Origin: Prevotella sp.
GTDB lineage: Bacteria; Bacteroidota; Bacteroidia; Bacteroidales; Bacteroidaceae
Direction of reading: 5' to 3'
DNA length: 24,214 nucleotides
NCBI GenBank assembly: GCA_017430675.1
Contig: JAFRMM010000013.1
Span: 1-24,214, forward strand
Shown: in pieces, positions 6,950-16,224 of the stretch
Position numbering within the stretch: position 1 is the first letter of the stretch
Layout of the letters: each line of letters opens with the position of its first letter
Position numbers and translations under genes: made by a program
Notes under the pieces: model-generated
Told to the model about the DNA's origin: nothing
The model's input: only the letters and a program-made list of their open reading frames with translations
Database searches by the model: none

Positions 6950-8608
6950 TTATGCCTTGAACTTCAGGATGACAGCACCTAAAGGTTCGAGATCGACAGA
7001 GACGTAACAGTCGCGCGTCAGCGTGCGCTTGATCTCCTTGCCCGTGAACAGATCGACAGCCGTCACGCTCTTGCGCTCCCTGAGTTTCAGGTAGTCGAAA
7101 GCGTGGGCAGGAATGGTGACATCCATCGTGGTGGGAAGATCATCGAAGTTAGCCACTACCAGCAGCACCTCTGATCCGGCCTTGCGCATGAAGGCATACT
7201 GACGTTGATACTGCCCATTCACGTACATGAGGTCGAAGGAGATGCCTTCGGCGACAGCCTTCTCCGTACAGGCAATGTTCATCACCTTATTATATATATC
7301 CTTCAAGGCTTTCTCGTCCTTCGTGAGTCTGCGCCCAGCAGCCCGCACGAGGGTATCCACGCTCCAGTAGTCGAAGATCGTGGTACGCCCGTCGTTACCG
7401 CTGAAGCCTTCCTTGTCCATCCCCCGCTCGCCATACTCCTGACCGAAGTAGATCATCAGCGGGTTCTGCTGCAGCAGGGCTGAGACGACGAGTCCTGGGA
7501 TGCCCCGGCGAGCATTACCAGCGAAGAAACTGCTGGCTATGCGCTGTTCATCGTGGTTCTCGAGGAAGTAGAGCATGTGGTCGCGGATATCATCCGTCTG
7601 CTGCCAGGCGGCGGTGATGGTCTGGGTGGAGAGATTGCCACGCATCACTTCGCGCAGCGTATCGTACATGCCCACCTTGTCATAGAGATAGTCGAAGCCA
7701 GCGCCCAGATAATTGCGGTACTCCGCAGGATTATAGACCTCGCCGATGAAGATGAGGTTAGGATGGACGAACTTCACCTTGTCCGTGGCCCAGTGCCAAA
7801 ACTCAGCCGGCACCATCTCGGCCATATCGCAACGGAAGCCATCGACACCCTTACGAGCCCAGAAGAGCAGGATATCCGTCATCTTACCCCATGTGTCGGG
7901 GATGGGCTTGAAGTGCCCTACCCTGCCAGCATAGTAGTCGAGACCGTAGTTCAACTTCACCGTCTCGTACCAGTCGTTCATGCCTGGGGCATTGTGGAAA
8001 CAATCGTTGCCAGTGGCCTTGGCAGGTTCCTCGATATACGGCTCCGCCTCACCATGATAGAGGTCGAAGTAAGGCGTGAAGCGCTCTCCCGGACAATAGT
8101 AGAAATTGTTCTTGGGGTCAAACCCATGATCAGGATGATCCTCCTCGCCCAGATCCTTCACGCCCTCGGGCTTGCAGATAGAGTGATACTGACGCGCCAC
8201 GTGGTTGGGCACGAAGTCGATGATCACTTTCATGCCAGCCTTGTGGGTACGCTCCACCAATGCCTCGAACTCCTGCATACGCTTCTCCACATCGACTGCG
8301 AGGTCAGGATCCACGTCATAATAGTCCGTAATGGCGTAGGGAGAGCCAGCCTTACCTTTGACGATGGCAGGATGGTTCTTGGGGATGCCGTAGGTGGAAT
8401 AGTCCGTCTGCGTGGCGTGGCGGATGATGCCTGTAAACCAGATATGGCTCACGCCCATCTCCCTGATTTTCTTCAGGGCGCTGGGCGTGAAGTCGTTCAT
8501 CTTTCCACATCCGTTCTCTTCTATCGAACCATTCTCCTTGCGGGTGGTATTGCGATTGCCGTAGAGACGGGTGAAAATCTGATAGATAATAATCTTACTC
8601 GATGCCAT
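6950..8608 (-). CDS. Intracellular GH13 alpha-amylase family enzyme
   Basis: A 552-residue glycoside hydrolase family 13 protein that should cleave alpha-1,4-glucan links. All conserved GH13 blocks are visible: DFVPNH (131-136), GFRCDMAE with nucleophile Asp261, FIGEVYN with acid/base Glu290, and FLENHDEQ with Asp353. It starts MASSKIIIYQIF, with no signal peptide, so it is cytoplasmic and likely acts on glycogen or imported maltodextrin. The ATG at 8608 is preferred: it has AAGGAAG about 9 nt upstream and overlaps the fabD stop by 14 nt (translation coupling). An upstream in-frame ATG at 8638 would add ten residues that are absent from the domain. Exact specificity (alpha-amylase, maltogenic or debranching) cannot be read from the motifs. 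Confidence 0.92.
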   Translation of the reverse strand: MASSKIIIYQIFTRLYGNRNTTRKENGSIEENGCGKMNDFTPSALKKIREMGVSHIWFTGIIRHATQTDYSTYGIPKNHPAIVKGKAGSPYAITDYYDVDPDLAVDVEKRMQEFEALVERTHKAGMKVIIDFVPNHVARQYHSICKPEGVKDLGEEDHPDHGFDPKNNFYYCPGERFTPYFDLYHGEAEPYIEEPAKATGNDCFHNAPGMNDWYETVKLNYGLDYYAGRVGHFKPIPDTWGKMTDILLFWARKGVDGFRCDMAEMVPAEFWHWATDKVKFVHPNLIFIGEVYNPAEYRNYLGAGFDYLYDKVGMYDTLREVMRGNLSTQTITAAWQQTDDIRDHMLYFLENHDEQRIASSFFAGNARRGIPGLVVSALLQQNPLMIYFGQEYGERGMDKEGFSGNDGRTTIFDYWSVDTLVRAAGRRLTKDEKALKDIYNKVMNIACTEKAVAEGISFDLMYVNGQYQRQYAFMRKAGSEVLLVVANFDDLPTTMDVTIPAHAFDYLKLRERKSVTAVDLFTGKEIKRTLTRDCYVSVDLEPLGAVILKFKA

Positions 8609-9485
8609 GAGCAGAAACTTCCTTATTGATCTTGACAATCATTCCCTGAAGGGCCTTACCAGGTCCACACTCTGTGAAGTCATCTGCACCATCGGCAATC
8701 ATATTCTGTACGCTCTGCGTCCAACGGACACTGCTTGTCAACTGGGCAATGAGGTTAGCCTTGATCTCTGCAGGATCAGTGTGGGGCTTGGCGTCCACAT
8801 TCTGATAGACAGGACACTTCGGCGTCTTGATCTCCGTCTGCTCGATGGCAGCCTGGAGTTCGTCCTTGGCGGGCTGCATCAGCGGAGAGTGGAAAGCACC
8901 ACCCACCTTCAGCACCAGTGCACGCTTGGCACCAGCAGCCTTCAGTTGCTCGCAAGCCTCCTCGATGGCCTCCACATTACCAGAGATCACCAGTTGTCCA
9001 GGACAGTTATAGTTGGCAGGAACGACGACGCCCTTACCCTGCTTGCTCACCTCAGCGCAGACCTCCTCGACCTTCTCGTCGGGCAGGGCGATGATGGCAG
9101 CCATCGTGGAGGGCTGGGCCTCACAGGCCTTCTGCATGGCCATGGCACGGGCATAGACCAGTTTCAGTCCATCCTCAAAACTCAGGGCACCAGCAGCAGT
9201 CAGGGCAGAGAACTCACCCAGAGAGTGACCAGCCGTCATCTTAGGATCGAAGGCCTCACCCATGCAGAGGGCAGAGATCACACTGTGAAGGAATACGGCA
9301 GGCTGAGTCACCTTCGTCTGCTTCAACTCCTCGTCAGTTCCCTCAAACATGATGTCCGTGATGCGATAGCCGAGAATGTCGTTGGCCTTCTCGAAAAGTT
9401 CCTTTGCAAGAGGGTTGTTATCATACAGATCCTTACCCATTCCTACAAACTGTGCTCCCTGTCCGGGAAAAACAAATGCTTTCAT
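8595..9485 (-). CDS. fabD: Malonyl-CoA:ACP transacylase
   Basis: A 296-residue protein that moves malonyl groups from CoA to acyl carrier protein, feeding fatty-acid elongation in the cytoplasm. It begins KAFVFPGQGAQ, the family signature, and carries the nucleophile in AGHSLGEFSAL (Ser88), the carboxylate-binding arginine in YARAMAMQ (Arg113) and the catalytic histidine in GGAFHSPLM (His199). Length is normal (about 300). The gene is first in a two-gene unit with the GH13 enzyme. It has a -7-like box at 9540-9547 and an unusual tandem A-rich leader just before the ATG. Confidence 0.97.
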   Translation of the reverse strand: MKAFVFPGQGAQFVGMGKDLYDNNPLAKELFEKANDILGYRITDIMFEGTDEELKQTKVTQPAVFLHSVISALCMGEAFDPKMTAGHSLGEFSALTAAGALSFEDGLKLVYARAMAMQKACEAQPSTMAAIIALPDEKVEEVCAEVSKQGKGVVVPANYNCPGQLVISGNVEAIEEACEQLKAAGAKRALVLKVGGAFHSPLMQPAKDELQAAIEQTEIKTPKCPVYQNVDAKPHTDPAEIKANLIAQLTSSVRWTQSVQNMIADGADDFTECGPGKALQGMIVKINKEVSAHGIE

Positions 9486-9517
9486 CTTTTTACTTTTTTA
9501 CCTTTTTACTTTTTTAC
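9486..9517 (-). repeat. 16-bp perfect tandem duplication in the fabD leader
   Basis: CTTTTTACTTTTTTAC occurs twice without a gap (9486-9501 and 9502-9517). Read on the fabD strand it places two copies of GTAAAAAAGTAAAAAG right before the start codon. A-rich leaders favour translation in Bacteroidetes, which rely little on Shine-Dalgarno pairing; slippage in copy number could tune expression. Confidence 0.75.
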
Positions 9518-9539
9518 CTATTCCCCTCCTTTCGGGCTG

Positions 9540-9547
9540 CAAAATTA
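9540..9547 (-). promoter_or_regulatory. Probable -7 box of fabD
   Basis: TAATTTTG on the minus strand matches TAnnTTTG. No good TTTG lies 19-21 nt upstream, so only this half of the promoter is supported. The leader would be about 48 nt and include the 16-bp duplication. Confidence 0.45.
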
Positions 9548-9621
9548 CGACATTTTTCTTAAAAAAGCACCTCTACCGCCATTTTTTTATTGAAAGTCAT
9601 GCGAATATCGAAAATTTTGTG

Positions 9622-9629
9622 TAAGTTTG
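9622..9629 (+). promoter_or_regulatory. Probable -7 box of the thiE-like/prs operon
   Basis: TAAGTTTG matches TAnnTTTG and lies 28 nt before the ATG at 9658. A matching -33 box at the right spacing is not evident. Confidence 0.45.
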
Positions 9630-9657
9630 CACATTAGAAAGAGAAAAGAGATAAGGA

Positions 9658-10266
9658 ATGAAGTTAATTGTCATTACCAAACCGACGTTTTTCGTTGAGG
9701 AAGACAAGATTCTTGTCAACCTTTTCGAAGAGGGTCTTGAGAATCTCCACCTGTGCAAGCCAGGATCGTCACCCATGTACTCCGAGCGTCTGCTGACACT
9801 GTTGGGCGAGAATCTGGCCAGCAAGATTACGGTGCACGGGCATTTCTACCTGAAAGAGGAATACCGTCTTCGCGGCATTCATATCGACGACGCCCGCACG
9901 GAGCCCCCCGTCGGCTATCGTGGAAATATCACCCGTACCTGTCATGCTATTAGTGAACTTAAGGAGGCAAAGAAACATTCCAACTACGTGTTCCTACAGT
10001 CTATCTTCGACAGTCAGACCGTGGATAGCGAGAAGCAGTCGTTTACTGAGGCAGAATTGAAGGATGCCTCCCGTCAGGGGCTCATCGACAAGAAGGTATA
10101 TGCCCTGGGCGGTATGAATATCGACAATATCAAATATGCCAAGGATCTTGGCTTCGGCGGTGTGGTGATCTGCGGCGACCTGTGGAACCGCTTCAACATC
10201 CATCACGAGATCGACTACAAGGAACTGCTGAGTCATTTCGAGAAACTGCGCAAGACAATAGAGTAG
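9658..10266 (+). CDS. Thiamine-phosphate-synthase/TenI family protein
   Basis: A 202-residue TIM-barrel protein of the ThiE/TenI family. The first strand is KLIVITKPTFF, the second region GLENLHLCKPGS, the middle RGIHIDDA in the place of the family's 'gvHLGq', and the C-terminal phosphate-binding part is ALGGMNIDNIKYAKDLGFGGVVICGDLW, matching the family 'alGGI...a...Ga.Gvavi' layout. The usual ThiE substrate motifs are not all conserved, so it may be a TenI-like paralogue and not the main thiamin phosphate synthase; no thi genes are nearby. It leads a three-gene operon with prs (22-nt gap). Confidence 0.8.
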   Translation: MKLIVITKPTFFVEEDKILVNLFEEGLENLHLCKPGSSPMYSERLLTLLGENLASKITVHGHFYLKEEYRLRGIHIDDARTEPPVGYRGNITRTCHAISELKEAKKHSNYVFLQSIFDSQTVDSEKQSFTEAELKDASRQGLIDKKVYALGGMNIDNIKYAKDLGFGGVVICGDLWNRFNIHHEIDYKELLSHFEKLRKTIE

Positions 10267-10288
10267 AACAAATTAAATACATAAGGAC

Positions 10289-11227
10289 ATGAGTGAGAAA
10301 AGCACTTATATGGTATTCTCCGGTACAGCAACGAGATACCTGGCTGAGAAAATCTGCCAAAGTCTGGACTGCCCGTTAGGACAGTTACAAATCACCAAAT
10401 TTTCTGATGGTGAGTTTGCCGTCTCTTATGAAGAGAGTATTCGCGGTCGTGACATCTTCCTCGTCCAGAGCACATTCCCAAACTCAGACAATCTGATGGA
10501 ACTCCTGCTGATGATTGATGCCGCCAAGCGTGCCTCTGCACGTACCATCAATGCTGTCATCCCTTACTTCGGATGGGCCCGTCAGGATCGTAAGGACAAA
10601 CCGCGTGTCAGCATCGGCGCCAAGTTGGTGGCTGATCTGCTGAGTGCGGCTGGTGTGAACCGCGTGATCACAATGGATCTGCATGCTGACCAGATTCAGG
10701 GTTTCTTTGATGTGCCTGTTGACCATCTGTATGCTTCGAATGTGATCATCCCGTACCTGGAGTCGCTGAATCTCGACGATCTGGTCATCGCCTCTCCTGA
10801 CGTTGGCGGTTCGAAGCGCGCCAACACATACGCCAAGTATTTCGGGTGTCCGCTCGTGCTCTGCAACAAAACCCGCGCCCGTGCCAATGTGGTGGCCACC
10901 ATGCAGATCATCGGTGAGGTGGAAGGCAAGAATGTAGTGATTATCGATGATATGGTGGATACAGCAGGAACCATCACCAAGGCTGCCGACCTGATGAAGG
11001 AGCATGGTGCCAAGACAGTGCGTGCCTGTGCCAGTCACTGCGTGATGAGCGGTCCTGCCAGTGACCGCGTACAGGAGTCAGCCCTTGAAGAGATCGTTTT
11101 CACCGATTCCATCCCCTACACCCAGCGCTGCGCCAAGGTGAAGCAACTGTCAGTAGCCGACATGTTCGCCGAGGCTATCCGTCGCGTCATCGACAACAAG
11201 AGCATCAGCGATCTGTATATTATTTAA
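10289..11227 (+). CDS. prs: Ribose-phosphate pyrophosphokinase (PRPP synthetase)
   Basis: A 312-residue enzyme making phosphoribosyl pyrophosphate from ribose 5-phosphate and ATP for nucleotide, histidine and NAD synthesis. Diagnostic stretches are FSDGEF (38-43), the ATP-binding PYFGWARQDRKD (92-103), DLHADQIQGFF (130-140) with the metal-binding histidine, SPDVGGSKRA (169-178) and the PRPP loop VVIIDDMVDTAGTI (216-229). Length is as expected for class I. It is the second gene of an operon, 4 nt before the next start. Confidence 0.97.
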   Translation: MSEKSTYMVFSGTATRYLAEKICQSLDCPLGQLQITKFSDGEFAVSYEESIRGRDIFLVQSTFPNSDNLMELLLMIDAAKRASARTINAVIPYFGWARQDRKDKPRVSIGAKLVADLLSAAGVNRVITMDLHADQIQGFFDVPVDHLYASNVIIPYLESLNLDDLVIASPDVGGSKRANTYAKYFGCPLVLCNKTRARANVVATMQIIGEVEGKNVVIIDDMVDTAGTITKAADLMKEHGAKTVRACASHCVMSGPASDRVQESALEEIVFTDSIPYTQRCAKVKQLSVADMFAEAIRRVIDNKSISDLYII

Positions 11228-11231
11228 GCAG

Positions 11232-11795
11232 ATGAAATTCAGGTTATTATATGGACTGGCCGCAGTAAGTCTTTTGCTGGCGTGCCAGTCCAATTCTTAT
11301 CAGATCAATGGTTTTGCTCGGGCTTTTCAGGAAGGCGATACCGTTTGCCTGGCAACGGAGTCTCCAGAGCCGTCCCTTCTGGCCCAGACTGTGATCAGAG
11401 ATGGGAAATTCCTATTTACAGGTGAGACGGATTCCATCATGCTATGTCGTACTTACGTGAAACATGAACCAGACTGTGATGTGGTGTTCTTCCTGGAATC
11501 TGGAAATATTACTATAGAAATCAACCCTCAGCCCGACTTTTCCAGAGTTTCCGGAACGATCATCAACAACGAATGGCAGCGACTCGCAGACTCTGTCCAA
11601 CTGTTGGCAAATGACATTTTCCTGATACTGAAGAAACCCGCAAAAGACAGTCAGACACAGGTTCTACAAACGCATTCCGTAGATAGTCTTCACCGGCGCA
11701 TGTCAGACTGCATTCTCCATACGGCACAGCGCAACAGCAACAATCCATTAGGACGATATATCATGAGGCATTATAAAAAGCCCGAGTTCAAATGA
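11232..11795 (+). CDS. Lipoprotein with DUF4369-like domain
   Basis: A 187-residue lipoprotein with the lipobox LLAC (Cys18). Residues about 24-110 (YQINGFARAFQEGDTVCLAT...VIRDGKFLFTGETD...VFFLESGNITIEI) follow the DUF4369 pattern, a beta domain normally placed before a thioredoxin-like domain in Bacteroidetes envelope proteins. Here no CxxC or thioredoxin fold follows; the rest is helical and polar. So it is a stand-alone version. It is 4 nt behind prs and shares its transcript. The last codons and the stop are inside the terminator stem-loop. Confidence 0.75.
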   Translation: MKFRLLYGLAAVSLLLACQSNSYQINGFARAFQEGDTVCLATESPEPSLLAQTVIRDGKFLFTGETDSIMLCRTYVKHEPDCDVVFFLESGNITIEINPQPDFSRVSGTIINNEWQRLADSVQLLANDIFLILKKPAKDSQTQVLQTHSVDSLHRRMSDCILHTAQRNSNNPLGRYIMRHYKKPEFK

Positions 11796-11812
11796 ACCCG
11801 GGCTTTTTATAA
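11771..11812. terminator. Bidirectional terminator overlapping a stop codon
   Basis: TTATAAAAAGCCCG (11771-11784) pairs perfectly with CGGGCTTTTTATAA (11799-11812), and the stem continues GTTCA/TGAAC after one mismatch, leaving a tiny loop. T-runs lie on both outer arms, so it ends both the prs operon and the convergent phosphorylase transcript. The TGA of the lipoprotein gene (11793-11795) is inside the hairpin. Confidence 0.9.
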
Positions 11813-11813
11813 T

Positions 11814-14390
11814 TTAGTAGTTCAGTGCAGGCAACTCCAACCACTTGATGTAGCAGAAGTCCTGACGGTGAGGCAGGTTCTTGTTCTTCGGATACATACG
11901 CAAAGCGCTCTTGTACTGTCCGAACTGCTTGGGCTTCAACTCAGCCTCGAAGGTATAGTTGTTACCCTCGTGACCAGTCACCTTCAGCGGTTCCACGCTG
12001 AACACCTTCTCTTCGCCATCCTTGTTGATCAGTACATTCACTTTCTCAAGGCCGATGGCATCGTCGAGTCCCTGCTCGTTGATCACCACCTTCAGGGTGT
12101 ACTTCTGACCAGCCTCAGCACCTGTAGCGGGGAAGTCCCACTCGGCAGACACCACATTGATGGCATCCCAACGCTCAGCCACAGCCTCCTTCCATTGGGC
12201 AATCTCCTTAGCCAGACGGTAGCCGTCCTTGGAGATCTCCTTGAAGCGCTTGGCCTCTTTGTTATAGAACTTCTCATAGTAGTCATCGAGTTGACGCTTC
12301 ATCGTATAGTGAGGAGCAATCTGGGCGATAGAGTTCTTGATGACCTTAATCCAGCCCTTGGAGATACCCTTCTTATCCTTATTATAATAGAGGGGAACAA
12401 TCTCATTCTCCAGCAGGTTATAGATGGTAGCAGCGTCGAGTTGATCCTGATAACCCTGGTTCTGATAGGTACGCTTCTCTGTCAGTGCCCATCCTGCACC
12501 CTCGCGATAGCCATCCAGCCACCAACCGTCCTTCACGGAGAGGTTCACAACACCGTTCATCTCTGCCTTCTCACCAGAGGTACCTGATGCCTCAAGCGGA
12601 CGAGTCGGCGTGTTCATCCAGATATCAACACCTGATACCAGACGACGAGCCAGCAGGAAGTCGTAGTCCTCAAGGAAAATAACCTTACCCAAGAACTCAG
12701 GACGCTGCGAGATTTCAAAGATCTTTTTGATGAGGCCCTGTCCTGCGCCATCAGCGGGGTGTGCCTTACCAGCAAAGAGGAACACAACGGGATGCTCTGG
12801 ATCGTTCACGATCTTGCTGAGACGATCGAGATCTGTAAACAGCAGGTGAGCACGCTTATAGGTGGCAAAACGGCGGCAGAAACCAATCACCAGTGCATCG
12901 GGATTGAACTTTCCAAGGAGATTGACCACACGTGAAGGATCACCCTGATTCTTCAACCATGTCTCACGGAACTGTTCCTTGATATACTCGAAGAGTTTGT
13001 TTTTCAGAGCCTTGCGGGTAGCCCAAATCTCCTCATCAGGGCACTCGTAGATACCATGCCAGATTTCCTCGTTAGACTGGTCGCTCAGGTGCTTCTCGTC
13101 AAAATACTTGGCATAGACCTTACGCCACTCCGTAGCACACCAAGTGGGGAAGTGCACACCATTGGTAACGTAGCCCACGTGGTTCTCCTCAGGATAGTAG
13201 CCGTTCCAGATGGGAGCGAACATCTTCTGAGAAACCCAGCCGTGAAGCATCGATACGCCATTGACCTCCTGACAGGTGTTGCAGGCGAAGGTGGACATAC
13301 AGAACTTCTCACCGTGGTCATCAGGATTTGTACGACCCATGCCTATAAACTCGTCCCAAGTGATGCCAAGTTTCTGGGGATAGCCGCCCATGTACTTTCC
13401 AAAGAGACCTTCCTCGAAATAGTCATGACCAGCAGGTACTGGTGTGTGTACGGTATAGAGACCAGATGCACGAACCAACTCCAATGCCTGGTTGAATGAC
13501 AGGCCCTCGTCAATATAATCACACAGGCGCTGCAGGTTACAAAGAGCAGCATGGCCCTCGTTGCAGTGGTAGATGTCCTTCTTGATACCGAGTTTCTTCA
13601 ACAACAGCATACCACCGATACCGAGCAGGATCTCCTGCTTCAGACGGTTCTCCCAGTCACCACCATACAGAGCGTGGGTGATGGGCTTGTCGAAGTCGGA
13701 GTTCATCTCGTTGTCGGTATCCAACAGATAGAGTTTCACACGACCCACGTTTACACGCCAGACGTATGCATGCACCATATAATTAGTGTAAGGCACATCA
13801 ACCACCAGCGGGTTACCGTCCTTATCAAGTTGACGTTCGATAGGCAGTGAACCGAAGTTCTGGCTCTCGTAGTTGGCAATCTGTTGTCCGTCCATCGACA
13901 GGCTCTGTGTGAAATAGCCGAAACGATAGAGGAAGCCTACGGCACACATATCTACATTAGAGTCAGATGCCTCTTTCACATAGTCACCTGCCAGCATCCC
14001 CAGACCACCGCTATAGATCTTCAGCGCAGAGTGGATACCATACTCCATACAGAAGTAGGCCACCGACGGACGCTTGGAATCGGGTTTCACATCCATATAC
14101 TTGCGGAACAAGTCATAGACACTCTTCACACGCTTCATCAGCGCCTTATCCTTGACAATCTCTTCTTTACGCTCATAACTCAACCGCTCAAGAAGCATCA
14201 CAGGATTGTGCTTCACATCATGGTAAAGTTCAGGGTCGAGGTCGCGAAACAAGTCACGTGCCTCGTAGTTCCATACCCACCACATGTTGTGGGCAACCTC
14301 GTCCAAACACTTCAGTTCCTCGGGAAGACTCGGCTTCACAATCAGTTCCTTCCACTGAGGAGCATTTGCATAATCTGCTTTAATTTTCAT
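11814..14390 (-). CDS. glgP: Alpha-glucan (glycogen) phosphorylase
   Basis: An 858-residue GT35 enzyme releasing glucose 1-phosphate from glycogen, of the short 'alpha-glucan family phosphorylase' type with an N-terminal DUF3417 domain ([20 protein letters not shown]). Active-site parts are [36 protein letters not shown] ([11 protein letters not shown]), [10 protein letters not shown], and the pyridoxal-phosphate site [14 protein letters not shown] with Lys608. No leader, so cytoplasmic. A C-terminal beta-domain of about 100 residues follows the catalytic part, as is usual in Bacteroidales. The gene lies 44 nt downstream of glycogen synthase and is probably co-transcribed. Gene symbol is by function; the paralogue naming varies between genomes. 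Confidence 0.95.
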   Translation of the reverse strand: MKIKADYANAPQWKELIVKPSLPEELKCLDEVAHNMWWVWNYEARDLFRDLDPELYHDVKHNPVMLLERLSYERKEEIVKDKALMKRVKSVYDLFRKYMDVKPDSKRPSVAYFCMEYGIHSALKIYSGGLGMLAGDYVKEASDSNVDMCAVGFLYRFGYFTQSLSMDGQQIANYESQNFGSLPIERQLDKDGNPLVVDVPYTNYMVHAYVWRVNVGRVKLYLLDTDNEMNSDFDKPITHALYGGDWENRLKQEILLGIGGMLLLKKLGIKKDIYHCNEGHAALCNLQRLCDYIDEGLSFNQALELVRASGLYTVHTPVPAGHDYFEEGLFGKYMGGYPQKLGITWDEFIGMGRTNPDDHGEKFCMSTFACNTCQEVNGVSMLHGWVSQKMFAPIWNGYYPEENHVGYVTNGVHFPTWCATEWRKVYAKYFDEKHLSDQSNEEIWHGIYECPDEEIWATRKALKNKLFEYIKEQFRETWLKNQGDPSRVVNLLGKFNPDALVIGFCRRFATYKRAHLLFTDLDRLSKIVNDPEHPVVFLFAGKAHPADGAGQGLIKKIFEISQRPEFLGKVIFLEDYDFLLARRLVSGVDIWMNTPTRPLEASGTSGEKAEMNGVVNLSVKDGWWLDGYREGAGWALTEKRTYQNQGYQDQLDAATIYNLLENEIVPLYYNKDKKGISKGWIKVIKNSIAQIAPHYTMKRQLDDYYEKFYNKEAKRFKEISKDGYRLAKEIAQWKEAVAERWDAINVVSAEWDFPATGAEAGQKYTLKVVINEQGLDDAIGLEKVNVLINKDGEEKVFSVEPLKVTGHEGNNYTFEAELKPKQFGQYKSALRMYPKNKNLPHRQDFCYIKWLELPALNY

Positions 14391-14434
14391 ATTCTATCAA
14401 ATTTTGTATCTGAATTTGCTTATATTATAACTTA

Positions 14435-16096
14435 TCACTTCTTTCTGGCTTCTGCCTTGCGCAAGGCCATGTCGTATGCCTTATAATAATACTGGATAAA
14501 CTCACTCCAGAGAGCCTTCTTCGACAGGGCATCGGCATTCTTGCGACATGCATCCACCTGTTTCTTCGTCATACCAGAGTACTCTGCAACTGTGTCTTTA
14601 ATGATGTCAGCCACCTCAGAGTAGTTATAGTCTGTACGATGAATCACCTTCACACCGTCATCGATTGTTCCTGGATGTCCAAACACCGTATTGGCCCAAA
14701 GGCCGAAACCTGCCAGATCTGTTGTGATACAGGGCACCTTGAAAGCCACGGCTTCCAACGGGGTATAACCCCACGGCTCATAGTACGATGGATAGATGCA
14801 GAGATCATTGCCCAGCACGATGTCGTAATACGTCAAGTTTACAATACCGTCATTACCATCAAGATAACAGGGCAGGAAGATCACTTTCACCTTCTCATCC
14901 TTACGGTTATGCATATCGTAGTATTTCATCATGCCAAGCACGTTGTCATGGCTCATGTTATGGAGCCAATGCGTCACTTGAGGCACATCCAGCGGCGTGT
15001 CGTATTTCTTGCCACTCTTCAAGCGCTCTGACAAATCCTTGCGGGGCTCCCCTACCCATCCGGGCACTTCAATGAATGCCACCACCTTCTTCTTCAGGTC
15101 GCGATCTCTCAGCAGACGGTTCATGGCCTCCACGAACACATCAATACCTTTGTTGCGGAACTCATAGCGTCCCGAAGTAGAGATGAGCAGTGTGTCGTCA
15201 TCCAAATCCTCACCCAACAGGGCGTTGGCGATATCCAACATCTTACGACGGGCAAGTTTGCGTTTACGGGTAAACGTGGCGGCACTCGGTACGAAACTGT
15301 TGTCAAAACCATTCGGCAGGACTACATCTACAGGTTTATCAAGCAGTTCTACGCACTCTTTGGCCGTAATGTCGCTCACAGTAGTGAAGCAATCCACATA
15401 ATGAGCGGTCTGTTTCTCAATAGAGTGCTTGCTCTGCATATTGAGTTCACCAGCCATCTGGTCACCGTTATAAGCAAAGAGATAATCATAGAGCGGTTTC
15501 ATATTACCAGCAATGCTTCGACCAATACTCGTGGCATGGGTTGTGAAGATAGTACCAATCTGCGGCAGTTTGTTATTGATATACAGTGCACCCAAACCGC
15601 ACATCCACTCATTGGCATGATAAATCACCTTCTTCGAACTGTCCAGATAGAAATTATAATAACTCTCCACCACCAGAGCAGCAGCGTATGAAAACATCGA
15701 GGCTTCGTCATAGTCGCCATAGGCATGGAGCGAATCTACGCCATAGTGCTCCCACAGCCAACCATATATCTCATTCTTCTTTTCAAAGAACTGATTGAAA
15801 TCCACCAGAATGGCAATGGGTTCTCCAGGAACAGTCCAACGGCCAACCCTAACCTTAAGTCCCTGCTCTTTCGCCTCACCTTGCCAATCGGCAAAGAGAG
15901 ACCTGTCCTCTTTGAAATAAGGGCTCTCCTGTTCTTTCCAAAAATCAGGACCGATGAAAACAATCTTATCCTGAAGTGCCTCCTGTAGGGTCTTGGCACG
16001 TGTCGAAAGGACTGTATAGATTCCCCCTACTTTATTGCAGACTTCCCAACTTGACTCAAAGATGTAGTCTGGCATCAAATACTCTTTTGACATCAT
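14435..16096 (-). CDS. Glycogen synthase, GT3 (eukaryote-like) type
   Basis: A 553-residue glucosyltransferase extending glycogen from a sugar nucleotide. It is closer to animal/fungal GT3 enzymes than to bacterial GlgA (GT5): ESSWEVCNKVGGIYTVL (14-30), the HANEW and THATSIGRSIAGN stretches, VLPNGFD, and the nucleotide-sugar loop YPSYYEPWGYTPLEA. GT3 enzymes use mainly UDP-glucose in eukaryotes; the donor here is not readable. The start is one of two adjacent ATGs (16096 or 16093). An in-frame TTG at 16117 overlaps the promoter -7 box and is excluded. It forms a unit with the phosphorylase downstream, so synthesis and breakdown genes are co-expressed. Confidence 0.95.
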   Translation of the reverse strand: MMSKEYLMPDYIFESSWEVCNKVGGIYTVLSTRAKTLQEALQDKIVFIGPDFWKEQESPYFKEDRSLFADWQGEAKEQGLKVRVGRWTVPGEPIAILVDFNQFFEKKNEIYGWLWEHYGVDSLHAYGDYDEASMFSYAAALVVESYYNFYLDSSKKVIYHANEWMCGLGALYINNKLPQIGTIFTTHATSIGRSIAGNMKPLYDYLFAYNGDQMAGELNMQSKHSIEKQTAHYVDCFTTVSDITAKECVELLDKPVDVVLPNGFDNSFVPSAATFTRKRKLARRKMLDIANALLGEDLDDDTLLISTSGRYEFRNKGIDVFVEAMNRLLRDRDLKKKVVAFIEVPGWVGEPRKDLSERLKSGKKYDTPLDVPQVTHWLHNMSHDNVLGMMKYYDMHNRKDEKVKVIFLPCYLDGNDGIVNLTYYDIVLGNDLCIYPSYYEPWGYTPLEAVAFKVPCITTDLAGFGLWANTVFGHPGTIDDGVKVIHRTDYNYSEVADIIKDTVAEYSGMTKKQVDACRKNADALSKKALWSEFIQYYYKAYDMALRKAEARKK

Positions 16097-16114
16097 TTTA
16101 CTACTAATTGGCCG

Positions 16115-16143
16115 CAAAGTTACTTAAAAATTTCTAAAATCAA
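16115..16143 (-). promoter_or_regulatory. Promoter of the glycogen synthase-phosphorylase unit
   Basis: TAACTTTG (16115-16122, minus strand) matches the -7 box; GTTG with its TTG at 16141-16143 lies 18 nt upstream as a weak -33 box. The leader would be about 12 nt. The divergent gene at 16225 has the same octamer as its -7 box. Confidence 0.55.
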
Positions 16144-16197
16144 CAACCTTTTAGCCAATATTTTTAGTTAATTCTCAGAAATAATGATATAGATTAG

Positions 16198-16205
16198 TAA
16201 CTTTG
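16198..16205 (+). promoter_or_regulatory. Probable -7 box of the small secreted protein gene
   Basis: TAACTTTG matches TAnnTTTG, 19 nt before the ATG at 16225, and equals the -7 octamer of the divergent glycogen synthase promoter. No clear -33 box. Confidence 0.45.
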
Positions 16206-16224
16206 TCAGCAAAAAGGAAATTGC

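Noticed and set aside
7553..8629. Long plus-strand open frame (358 codons) opposite the GH13 gene
   Set aside because: It is antisense to a GH13 enzyme with all catalytic motifs, has no leader or family features, and is His/Leu/Val-rich as expected for a shadow frame.
8607..9593. Plus-strand open frame (328 codons) opposite fabD
   Set aside because: Antisense shadow of an intact fabD; its composition is not protein-like and it has no recognised motif.
16097..16117. Longer start (TTG 16117) for glycogen synthase
   Set aside because: It overlaps the TAACTTTG -7 box; the ATG pair at 16096/16093 gives the family N-terminus.
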